From: Verrucomicrobiaceae bacterium
Lineage (GTDB): Bacteria; Verrucomicrobiota; Verrucomicrobiia; Verrucomicrobiales; Akkermansiaceae
DNA: 64,000 bases
Assembly (NCBI GenBank): GCA_027491155.1
Contig: JAIXWR010000035.1
Coordinates: 1-64,000, forward strand
Reading direction: 5' to 3'
The position numbers and the translations under genes were made by a program. Below the pieces are notes generated by a model. It saw nothing but the letters and a program-made list of their open reading frames with translations. It was not told where the DNA came from and did no database searches. This document shows, piece after piece, positions 1 to 8,810 of this stretch (position 1 is its first letter; each line of letters starts with the position of its first letter).

Positions 1-309
1 AACGAGGCCGCGAAAGGCGACATGGCCGCCGTTCACCGCGACCGCATCCCGCGGGAGAAGGCGCTGGAAGTGCTGGCCCGCGGCGGGAAGCTCTCCCAGG
101 CCGACTACCTCCGCTGCAAAGTCCGCTACTTCAGCGACGGCGCGGTGATCGGCGGCAAGGCCTTTGTGGAAGAGATGTTCGCCGCGTTCCGCGACCGCTT
201 CGGGCCCAAACGCAAGGACGGCGCCCGGCCGATGCGCGGGCTGGCCGGGAATTCCCCGGACGAGCGCTTGTTCAATCTCCGCCAGCTCCGCACCGGGGTG
301 TTCGGATAG
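1..309 (+). CDS. REP-associated tyrosine transposase (RAYT), C-terminal part
   Basis: The reading frame is open from the first base, so the gene begins outside the window; an internal ATG at 22 is not taken as the start. The visible segment has the tail typical of Y1-type (IS200-like) single-copy transposases of Verrucomicrobiota: a basic KVRYFSDGAVIGGKAFVEE block, then FGPKRKDGARPMRG, then a final LRQLR. The catalytic HUH and tyrosine motifs would lie in the missing N-terminal part. Proteins of this family are thought to act on short palindromic REP elements carrying a GTAG-like foot. Several such hairpins occur later in the window, which fits. A small palindrome follows the stop. Family assignment rests on recognition of the C-terminal signature only. 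Confidence 0.7.
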   Translation, partial: NEAAKGDMAAVHRDRIPREKALEVLARGGKLSQADYLRCKVRYFSDGAVIGGKAFVEEMFAAFRDRFGPKRKDGARPMRGLAGNSPDERLFNLRQLRTGVFG

Positions 310-329
310 CTTCGAAAAGCGCTTCGAAG
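310..329. other. Palindrome between convergent genes
   Basis: A 7-bp inverted repeat (CTTCGAA / TTCGAAG) with a 6-base AAGCGC loop sits directly after the RAYT stop and before the end of the minus-strand coiled-coil gene. It could slow transcription from either side, but no T-run follows in either direction, so it is not called an intrinsic terminator. Confidence 0.4.
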
Positions 330-354
330 AGAAAGCGTCCGCGCCCCCCAGCCC

Positions 355-819
355 CTACCGCGCCCCGGCCTTCTTCAACTCCGCCACCGCCTCGTCGAGA
401 CGCTTGCGGGTGGCGACCAGGGTTTCATTGAGTTCCTTGAGCTTGGCATCCCGCTGGACGATCGCCTCGTCGCGCGCCTTGACCGCCTCCTCCCAGGTCT
501 TGATCTGCGCCTGGGCCTGGGTCAGCAGTCCGGCCAAGCCCGCGGCTTCCTCGCTCTTGGCCGCCAGTTCCTTCTCGGTCTCCGCCGCGGCCAGCTGGAT
601 GGAGTCGACCGACGCCTTCAGCCCGTCGATGTCATCCTGCAACTGCCGCGAAAGCTTCTCCGCATCCAGGCGCGCGTTCTTCTCGTGGATCTCACGGCTC
701 CGGCTTTCATGGAGCTCGTCCGAAAGGGCCTGCCCGCCCATCCACTGGAGCACGATGAAACCCGCGAGCACCAGGCAGCCGGCGATGTTGATAAAAGGCA
801 GGACGCGGGCGGCGGTCAC
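355..819 (-). CDS. Membrane-anchored coiled-coil protein of the TonB operon
   Basis: This 154-residue protein has an N-terminal membrane helix (about residues 6-26) followed by a continuous heptad-rich, Glu/Lys/Ala-rich coiled coil to the C terminus. No enzymatic motif is visible. It is the last gene of tonB-exbB-exbD and its ATG overlaps the exbD stop by 4 bases, which implies translational coupling. The coil probably projects into the periplasm and may act as a spacer or partner for the ExbB/ExbD motor; that role is inferred from position only. It is not a recognised TolA or Pal. Confidence 0.75.
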   Translation of the reverse strand: MTAARVLPFINIAGCLVLAGFIVLQWMGGQALSDELHESRSREIHEKNARLDAEKLSRQLQDDIDGLKASVDSIQLAAAETEKELAAKSEEAAGLAGLLTQAQAQIKTWEEAVKARDEAIVQRDAKLKELNETLVATRKRLDEAVAELKKAGAR

Positions 820-1238
820 GGCTCCTGGTGTTTGGTTTCAAAGCCGACCTTGTCGATCTTCGCGGCCCGCACGGCATCGAGCACCGCCAGCACGTGCTGG
901 TGCCGGCAATCCTCGTCCGCGCCGATCAGCACGCGGGTGTTCTCGTCGGGCTTCATCTCGATCAGGCGCCGCGTGATCTCGGTGGGGGTCACGACCACCG
1001 AGTCCCAGCTCGCGATCCCGTGCGAATCGATCGCCAGATGGATCGGCGGCATCTTGTTGTCCGGCACCGCGGAGGTGGACACCGGCAGCTTGAGGTTCAC
1101 CCGGTGGATCTGCGTCATGCTCAGGCTGACCATCATGAAGCTGGCCAGCAGGAAGAACATGATGTCGATCAGCGGCACGATCTCGATCCGCGCATCTTCC
1201 TCGTGATCGCTTTCGGCGCTCTGGAGTTTGACCGGCAT
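816..1238 (-). CDS. exbD: ExbD/TolR family biopolymer transport protein
   Basis: A 140-residue ExbD/TolR protein with a short acidic cytoplasmic N terminus, one membrane helix (about residues 21-43) and a periplasmic domain. The helix starts with VPLIDIMFF, containing the membrane Asp that conducts protons with ExbB in this family. The length is usual. It lies 6 bases downstream of exbB and overlaps the following coiled-coil gene by 4 bases. With ExbB it would use the proton motive force to energise TonB for outer-membrane transport or another envelope process. Confidence 0.9.
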   Translation of the reverse strand: MPVKLQSAESDHEEDARIEIVPLIDIMFFLLASFMMVSLSMTQIHRVNLKLPVSTSAVPDNKMPPIHLAIDSHGIASWDSVVVTPTEITRRLIEMKPDENTRVLIGADEDCRHQHVLAVLDAVRAAKIDKVGFETKHQEP

Positions 1239-1244
1239 CGTGGA

Positions 1245-1910
1245 TCAGCGCTTGAGATGGCGTTCGGCCGCGAACGATTCGAGATCGTGGCCGTGAGCCT
1301 TGGCCGACTGGACCAGCAGTTCGACGTGGTTGATCCAGCGCTCGAAGTTGCCGCGGAACGTGGACACCCGCTTGCGGAAATAGTTGTAGGGCAGCAGGCA
1401 GCCGATCGCGATCGCAAGGCCGGCGGCCGTGGCGATGAGCGCCTCGGCAATCCCGCCGGTCACCTTCGTCACGCCCAGCGCCTCGTCGCCGAGCGACGCG
1501 AACGAACCCATCAGGCCGACCACCGTGCCGAGCAGGCCCAGCAGCGGCGCCAGCGTGATGATCGTACCGAGCACCCACATCCGGGCCTCGGAGCGCTCGA
1601 TCCATTTGGTGGCGTGCAGGTGCATCGCCGCAAGCATCGAGGTGTGTGCGTGGGAAATCCCCTCGTTGAGATTGTGGAGGAAGGGGTCCGGCAGCTCCTG
1701 GCCGAACTTCCAGGCACTGCCGAAGTCGCCCGTGCCCAGGGCTTCGCGGGCCTTTTCCTGGGCGTCGGGCCGAAGCGCGCGCTTCAGGGAAATCCACCAG
1801 ATGCTCCGTTCGAGGAGCACGCACAGCGCGAGGAAAAAGGTCGCGGCCACCGGCCACATGATCCAGCCGCCTTCGTGGAATGTCTTGAGAACGATGTTCG
1901 CGCTGAGCAT
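1245..1910 (-). CDS. exbB: MotA/TolQ/ExbB proton channel family protein
   Basis: A 221-residue inner-membrane protein with three helices (about residues 17-36, 111-135, 155-175) separated by a cytoplasmic loop, the ExbB layout. The second helix has the family signature APLLGLLGTVVGLMGSF and the third has GGIAEALIATAAGLAIAI. It forms the stator with ExbD. Its ATG lies 3 bases after the tonB stop, so the genes are co-transcribed. TolQ is the alternative name, but no tolB or pal is nearby and a TonB precedes it, which favours ExbB. Confidence 0.9.
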   Translation of the reverse strand: MLSANIVLKTFHEGGWIMWPVAATFFLALCVLLERSIWWISLKRALRPDAQEKAREALGTGDFGSAWKFGQELPDPFLHNLNEGISHAHTSMLAAMHLHATKWIERSEARMWVLGTIITLAPLLGLLGTVVGLMGSFASLGDEALGVTKVTGGIAEALIATAAGLAIAIGCLLPYNYFRKRVSTFRGNFERWINHVELLVQSAKAHGHDLESFAAERHLKR

Positions 1911-1913
1911 GGA

Positions 1914-2678
1914 TCAGTTCAATCTGAAGATGATGGGCTGGCTGGTGGTCGCGCGCACGCCGGGCTTGGCCCGGAACCGGCGGACGGTCCGCAACGCTTC
2001 CTCGTTGAGGGCGGAAAAGGGCGAGCCCTGCAGCACCTTGGCATCGACCACGTAGCCGCGCTCGTCGACGGTGAACTGCACCACCACCGTCCCCTGCTGG
2101 CCCTGACGGCGCGCGGACGAAGGGTAGTTCGGCGTGGCCTTGCGGAGCCCGACCCAGCGGTCGGAGCCGGTCGCGCCCGAGCCGGATCCGCGGGCCGTGC
2201 CGCTGCCCTGCCCGGTGCCACGGCCGCTTTCCGAGGCCGAACTCCTCCGCCCGCTGGTGGAAGTGGTCTTCGGGAGCGATGACGACGAACTCGCGGTGCT
2301 TCTCGCGGAAGGCTTCGGCATCGTCTGCGCCCGGGGCTCGGGAACCGGAAGGTCGGGAAGATCCGGCACGTCGGGCAAGGGCTCGACCTCCGCCAATTCG
2401 GGAAGCTCCGGCATTTCGGGCAGCTCGGGGAGCTCTTCCGGAATCTCGACCGGCACCTCGGCAGCCGCTTCCTCCAACGGCGCGTCGGCGGCTTCCGCCG
2501 GCGGGGCGGAACCCATCGACTGGGGCGTGATGAAGAGTTCCGACTCGTCCCCGGGCCCTTGGTTCAGCTCCGGCAGACGCTCCGCGACGTGCACCACGCA
2601 CGCCACGGTGCTGGCACCCGACACCGTCAGCCAGGTGGCCAGGGTGCCGATGTTCAGGGCATGAAGGAGGGAACTCAT
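1914..2678 (-). CDS. tonB: TonB-like energy transducer
   Basis: 254 residues from the ATG at 2678; longer in-frame extensions run into the helicase region and show no TonB features. It has an N-terminal membrane helix (about residues 8-28), a periplasmic linker that is Pro/Glu/Leu-rich (repeated ELPELPEMP-like units, about 60-105) and then Ser/Gly-rich, and a C-terminal TonB domain (about 175-254) with PNYPSSARRQGQQGTVVVQF and VRRFRAKPG. The linker is acidic rather than the usual Lys-Pro/Glu-Pro mix. First gene of the operon with exbB, exbD and a coiled-coil gene. It would carry energy from ExbBD to outer-membrane receptors; no receptor gene is in the window. Confidence 0.85.
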   Translation of the reverse strand: MSSLLHALNIGTLATWLTVSGASTVACVVHVAERLPELNQGPGDESELFITPQSMGSAPPAEAADAPLEEAAAEVPVEIPEELPELPEMPELPELAEVEPLPDVPDLPDLPVPEPRAQTMPKPSARSTASSSSSLPKTTSTSGRRSSASESGRGTGQGSGTARGSGSGATGSDRWVGLRKATPNYPSSARRQGQQGTVVVQFTVDERGYVVDAKVLQGSPFSALNEEALRTVRRFRAKPGVRATTSQPIIFRLN

Positions 2679-2831
2679 GAGGCAAGGAATCGTGCGGCCG
2701 GACGGCGCTTGATGAGATCGAGTCTCAAAAGGAGCTTTAGACCTTCCGGCCGCCCTGTCAAACGCGAAGGCGATCCTTTCTCTTGCCCTCCCGCTCTTGA
2801 TCCACCGCGGAAAATCCCGAAGCTCCCCGGC

Positions 2832-4871
<2,040 letters not shown>

Positions 4872-4935
4872 GCGCGGGACGCCCTGCCGCTTTTCTTGGT
4901 TGCCGGCGGAGGCGGGTCGCGGTGCATCCTCCGCC

Positions 4936-5817
4936 GTGCCCCTTCCCTTCCTCCGTCCGAAGGACAGCTTCATCACCTGCCGCGACCGCGACGACGGCGG
5001 CGGCGCGCAGATCTCGGCGCGGATCTCGACGATGATCCTGGCCCGCCTGAAAGGGCTGACTTACGCGCACAGCCCGGTCGCCGACGTGGCCCACGTGCCG
5101 GCGGGCACTCTCCCGGAAGACTGGGCACGGTCGTGGGAAAACTTCTTCAACCTGGGAGCCGGCGAGATCACCGCGGCGGAGATCGAAGCGAAGGGGTATT
5201 CCTTGAGGAGCGTGCCGAAGCCCCACCGCTTCCTTCCCCGCTCGCGCTGCCTTCAGGTGGTCGCCCACTGCCACAAGGTCACGGACCATCATCCCGAAGC
5301 CTGGGCCGCCATCGCGCCGGTGCTGCGGGAGAAATACCGGCTATCCCCGAAGCCGGAGCTTTCCGGCTACGACGACGGACGCGTGCAGATCGCCGTCCAC
5401 CTGCGCCGCGGCGATGTCGGTGCCAGCGGCCGCTTCTCCGAACGCTTCACTGCGGACGAGGTCGTGCTTTCGCGCCTCCGCCGGGTGCTGGATGCGCTCG
5501 GTCCGGATCGCGCCACCGTGCGCCTGTTTTCGCAAGGCAGCCCCGATGACTTCCGCGCCTTCGCCGACCTCGGGGTCCGCTTGCACCTCGACGACGACGT
5601 CTTCGAGACCTTCCACCACTTCGTCCGCAGCGACATTCTCTTCGTCGCCAAAAGCACCTTCAGCTACCTCGGCGGCGTGATCGGCGGGAACCTGTGCCTT
5701 TGCGAACCGTTCTGGCATCCGATGCTTCCGGGCTGGCTCCGGCCGGAAGAGCTGGAAGGCCCGGGGCTGGCCCGAGCCCTCGGCCGGCTGACCGACCGCG
5801 GCGCGGCATTGTCCTGA
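4936..5817 (+). CDS. Putative glycosyltransferase with HxRRGD motif (fucosyltransferase-like)
   Basis: About 293 residues. The segment IAVHLRRGDVG matches the HxRRGD nucleotide-sugar-binding motif shared by alpha-1,2-, alpha-1,6- and O-fucosyltransferase families. An N-terminal DGGGAQISARIST loop resembles the donor-site glycine-rich turn, and the C-terminal AKSTFSYLGGVIGG resembles the conserved Ser-rich motif near the end of these enzymes. It would transfer a sugar, possibly fucose, to a cell-surface or secreted acceptor; donor and acceptor are unknown. GTG at 4936 is chosen because conserved-looking sequence begins there; a TTG at 4900 is also possible. No glycan cluster surrounds it. Confidence 0.6.
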   Translation: MPLPFLRPKDSFITCRDRDDGGGAQISARISTMILARLKGLTYAHSPVADVAHVPAGTLPEDWARSWENFFNLGAGEITAAEIEAKGYSLRSVPKPHRFLPRSRCLQVVAHCHKVTDHHPEAWAAIAPVLREKYRLSPKPELSGYDDGRVQIAVHLRRGDVGASGRFSERFTADEVVLSRLRRVLDALGPDRATVRLFSQGSPDDFRAFADLGVRLHLDDDVFETFHHFVRSDILFVAKSTFSYLGGVIGGNLCLCEPFWHPMLPGWLRPEELEGPGLARALGRLTDRGAALS

Positions 5818-5824
5818 GCGCCGC

Positions 5825-6598
5825 CTACTTGACCGGCGAGAAATCCACCGGCTTGAGGAAGAGCGACTTCACCCCGTCGGGCGTGGTCAGCGATCCACCG
5901 GCGGCCTCCTCGGAAGCCTTCTTGGCCGCCACCCAGACCGGATCCGCCCGGAAGTCCGCAAACGACTTCGCGGCCGCCGCGGCATCCTTGTGGGCCAGGA
6001 AGTAGAGCAGGATGTTGTCCGCCCCCTTTTGGCCGGCGGCCAGGCTGAAGTATTCGCCGTTGGTCATGCCGTGCTTGGCGAAGAGGCCGGTCGTGTGTTC
6101 GCGGAAGCGCCGGTGCAGGGCCGGCAGATTGCCCGGCGTGGTCGTGTAGGTCCGCATTTCAAACAGGCGGTCCGCGCCGCCGCCGGAGGGCTGGAAGGAA
6201 GAGGAGAAATCGGTCGCGGTCAGGAAGAGTTCCTCGACCTTCGCGACCAGCTTGCCCTCGCGCTCGGATTCCGCCGCGGCCTTCTTCCACGCCTCATCGC
6301 CCAGAAAGGCCTTCCACGAGGCATCGCGGGCGGCCCGGTCGGGATAGGCCAGCAGGTAGATCAAAAGACGGTCGGGATTCTCCACCGGCACCCAGTAGCC
6401 GACGTTCGTCATCCCGTGCTTCTCGAAGAGCTTGCACGTGTGCCCCCGGAAGCGGGCCAGCAAGGCATCGAGCTTGCCCGGCGCCGCGTGATAGGTCCGA
6501 AGCTCGAAAAGCCGGCCATCGGCCTTCTTCTCCTCCGCACGAACCGCGCCCGCGCCGAGGCCGGCGGCGAGGACTCCCAGGCAAAACCACTTTGTCAT
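5825..6598 (-). CDS. Secreted protein with two NIPSNAP domains
   Basis: 257 residues from the ATG at 6598, which opens a clear signal peptide (MTKWFCLGVLAAGLGAGAVRA, cleavage likely before EEKK). Two tandem ferredoxin-like NIPSNAP repeats follow, each opening with RLFE(L/M)RTY and containing a LFxKHGMTN motif (about residues 33-135 and 145-250). The function of bacterial NIPSNAP proteins is not settled. The two-domain secreted form is common in Verrucomicrobiota and Planctomycetota. It converges on the glycosyltransferase gene with 7 bases between stops. Confidence 0.8.
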   Translation of the reverse strand: MTKWFCLGVLAAGLGAGAVRAEEKKADGRLFELRTYHAAPGKLDALLARFRGHTCKLFEKHGMTNVGYWVPVENPDRLLIYLLAYPDRAARDASWKAFLGDEAWKKAAAESEREGKLVAKVEELFLTATDFSSSFQPSGGGADRLFEMRTYTTTPGNLPALHRRFREHTTGLFAKHGMTNGEYFSLAAGQKGADNILLYFLAHKDAAAAAKSFADFRADPVWVAAKKASEEAAGGSLTTPDGVKSLFLKPVDFSPVK

Positions 6599-6662
6599 CC
6601 CGCAGTTCCGCACCGCGGGCCGGACTTGGCAATCCGAACCTCCGGCACCGGCCGGAAGCGCC

Positions 6663-6887
6663 TCAGGCGGCGATCTCGTAATGCTCCGCGATTTGGCGGA
6701 AGATGCGGTCGCGGCGCTCGCGGGCCTGGTCCACATCACGCGTCTTTAAGGAAAATCGCAGCCGCTCCGCCGTGGCGTCGGGCTTGTGAACCGTGAGGTG
6801 ACACCACCAGACACCGCGATTGTTCCAAAGGTGATGGTTCGGGTTGTCCTGATTGACTCGAAGCGCCAGCTTGGGTTTCCGTTTCAT
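6663..6887 (-). CDS. Small protein resembling an orphan integrase arm-binding domain
   Basis: 74 residues from ATG 6887 (a GTG at 6926 would add 13). It is rich in basic and aromatic residues: a basic start MKRKPKLA, then a NHHLWNNRGVWWCHLTVH segment, then LKTRDVDQARERRDRIF. The strand-strand-helix pattern (WW...TVH, RFSLKTRDVDQA) resembles the N-terminal arm-type DNA-binding module of tyrosine recombinases, but no catalytic domain follows. Similar free-standing small proteins are remembered from other Verrucomicrobiota. It lies just downstream of an inverted-repeat element (6993-7063), which may be its site. DNA binding is an inference. Confidence 0.5.
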   Translation of the reverse strand: MKRKPKLALRVNQDNPNHHLWNNRGVWWCHLTVHKPDATAERLRFSLKTRDVDQARERRDRIFRQIAEHYEIAA

Positions 6888-6992
6888 GCGTTTCTGTGCC
6901 TCGTGACCGGTTTGAAGAAGCGTCACTTCCGCGAGGAAGTTGCTTTTTGGGACACGCTCTGAAGCGATTGGAACGGATTATCCGTGGCACGC

Positions 6993-7063
6993 AAGGACAT
7001 TTGCTAAGGTAGCACTTTACCGCACTTTAGAGCGATTGTTGTGACTTAATGTCCTTAGCAAAT
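6993..7063. repeat. Inverted-repeat element, possible binding or recombination site
   Basis: Two 11-bp arms, ATTTGCTAAGG (6999-7009) and CCTTAGCAAAT (7053-7063), are perfect reverse complements. The adjoining AAGGACAT (6993-7000) also matches ATGTCCTT (7049-7056). Inside are two direct copies of GCACTTTA (7012-7019 and 7022-7029). It lies in the A/T-richer gap between the PLP-enzyme gene and the integrase-arm-like small gene. Confidence 0.6.
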
Positions 7064-7077
7064 CCGGGATATCGGAT

Positions 7078-8547
7078 TCAGGCCTGCTCGAGCGCCTTGG
7101 AAAAGCGGGCCAGCAATCCTGCGGTTTCCTCCACCCCGCAGGACACCCGGATCAGGTCGGACGGCACGCCGCAGGCGTCGGCCCAGTCGAGTTCGTGGAA
7201 ATGAGCCAGCAGGGTGTAGGGACAGGCCAGCGTGAAGGGCGTGCCGAAGCTCGGGCCCTTGCACACCTCGAGCGCATCGAACACCTTCGGTGCCTTTTTC
7301 GGGTTCTTCAGGGTGAACGACAGCAGCGGGCCGTAGCCTCCCTGCGGTGCCCGGATCCGGTCGTAAGCCTCCCGCGTGACCAGGGAAGGATGCCACACCC
7401 TCGCCACCGCCGGATGGGTGGCCAGCAAGGCGGCCAGCGCCAGTCCGTTGGCATTGTGGGCGGCCATGCGGCCGGGATAGCCCTTCAAATTGGACAGCAG
7501 CACCTCGGCATCCCCGACGTAGAGCGGCGAGCAAGCAGAGCTTTCCTCGGTCAGTCCGCCCAGCAACTGGCCGGCGAAGACCGAGTCGGGCCGCACGACC
7601 GCCATGCCCGCCATGACATCGCCCGTTCCCGACGGCCACTTGGTGAGACTGGTTGTCACCACGTCCGCCCAACGGAGCGCCTGGACGTTCGAAGGCCCCA
7701 CCGACGAATCGTCCACCACCAGCGGCACCCCGCCTTCGGCGCAGGCGGCCGCCACCCGCGGCAGGTCGATGGTCCGCAGCAAGGGATTGCTCGGCGCCTC
7801 GGTGAACACCGCCGCGAACTCGCCCCCGCGGATCCGCCGCAGGGCTTCGTCGAAGGATTCCCCTTCGGCCTGGTTGAGGAACACCACCCCGTTGCCGAAC
7901 AACTCCTGCACTTTCAGGGCATCGACGTAGGGAAACTCGATCTGCAGGGTCTTCCGCCCCTCCTTCACCCCCGGCAAGGACCGCAGGATCGCCAGGATCG
8001 CCGCCATGCCGCTGTTGAACACCGTGACCTGCTTCGGATCGACCCCGACGATCTTGCCGAGCCGCCGCTGGAGCAGGTGGGTCTTGTTGGAGCTCCGGTG
8101 CTTGCCATTGATGAAATCCTCGGCCAGCCGGCTGCTCGGCAGCTCGCCGGTGAAGCGCTGGTAATCGACCGCCACCTGGAATGCCTTCGCCGGCACTGCC
8201 AGCGCCTGCATACCATGGAAGCCGGCCGAGCGCACGGCGGTCTCGCCGCGCCGCTCGATCCAGCGCTGGGCCCGCTGTGCGGAAAGCTTGTTGGGGAACA
8301 CCAGGACCTCCTCGCCCTCGCGGCCGATCTCCTCCGCCGCCATCGAGTTGAGCCGCTTCACCAGCGGATGCCGGAAGAAGCGGGGATAGCCCATCCTCAT
8401 GCGCCGCACCACTTTGTCGCGGCCCTCTTCGTAGCCCAGCACCGACTTCCACGTCGGCAAGCACACGGAACAAGCGTGCGGCGAATCCGGAATCGGAATT
8501 CCCAGATCTTCTTCCTGCCAGGCGGGATGAGCCGTCAAGTCACGCAT
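7078..8547 (-). CDS. Cystathionine gamma-synthase-like PLP-dependent enzyme
   Basis: 489 residues from ATG 8547. A fold-type I PLP enzyme of the Cys/Met metabolism family: NSGMAAI (178-184) binds the cofactor phosphate, VVDDSS (277-282) holds the cofactor Asp, and TTSLTKWPSGTGDVMAG has the probable Schiff-base lysine K303. It is about 100 residues longer than bacterial MetB. The N-terminal extension with SVCLPTWKSVLGYEEG and MGYPRFFRHPL recalls the fungal STR2-type cystathionine gamma-synthases. Likely role: transsulfuration or direct sulfhydrylation in methionine synthesis; which one cannot be decided here. A structured region of about 260 bases precedes it, shared divergently with the cassette A gene. 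Confidence 0.8.
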   Translation of the reverse strand: MRDLTAHPAWQEEDLGIPIPDSPHACSVCLPTWKSVLGYEEGRDKVVRRMRMGYPRFFRHPLVKRLNSMAAEEIGREGEEVLVFPNKLSAQRAQRWIERRGETAVRSAGFHGMQALAVPAKAFQVAVDYQRFTGELPSSRLAEDFINGKHRSSNKTHLLQRRLGKIVGVDPKQVTVFNSGMAAILAILRSLPGVKEGRKTLQIEFPYVDALKVQELFGNGVVFLNQAEGESFDEALRRIRGGEFAAVFTEAPSNPLLRTIDLPRVAAACAEGGVPLVVDDSSVGPSNVQALRWADVVTTSLTKWPSGTGDVMAGMAVVRPDSVFAGQLLGGLTEESSACSPLYVGDAEVLLSNLKGYPGRMAAHNANGLALAALLATHPAVARVWHPSLVTREAYDRIRAPQGGYGPLLSFTLKNPKKAPKVFDALEVCKGPSFGTPFTLACPYTLLAHFHELDWADACGVPSDLIRVSCGVEETAGLLARFSKALEQA

Positions 8548-8762
8548 GCGCACGCCTTGCTTGCAGGCAGCGGGGGCGGTTGGGCAAGCCGGATTGCGGG
8601 ATTTCTCAAGTCCGGAAGCTCCGGCCGCACCCCCGTGGGGAACGAACCCCTGGATAAAAACAGGCCGCCCCGGGCTCCCACCGCACCGCCCCGAAGCCAT
8701 CTCCAACCCGGTCCGGGCACCTCATCGATGAATGACGCACAAGCCCGGCTCCCGGGATTTAA

Positions 8763-8771
8763 TGTATTTAC
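8763..8771 (+). promoter_or_regulatory. Shared upstream box TGTATTTAC, copy 1
   Basis: TGTATTTAC begins exactly 48 bases before the ATG of the first cassette A gene. The same nonamer begins exactly 48 bases before the ATG of the second one (15566). Further identities line up without gaps between box and start, including ATTTT and ACGT blocks. It sits in an A/T-rich island unlike its surroundings. It is probably a promoter or regulator-binding element common to both genes. The rest of 8548-8810 holds several G/C-rich hairpins and no gene. Confidence 0.55.
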
Positions 8772-8810
8772 TTTATAGGAGGCCGGGTCTATTTTTCCCA
8801 AAAGAACGTT

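Noticed and set aside
8548-8810. Possible SAM-type riboswitch upstream of the cystathionine gamma-synthase-like gene
   Set aside because: Several hairpins can be drawn but none of the conserved cores of SAM, SAH or cobalamin riboswitches was recognised on that strand.
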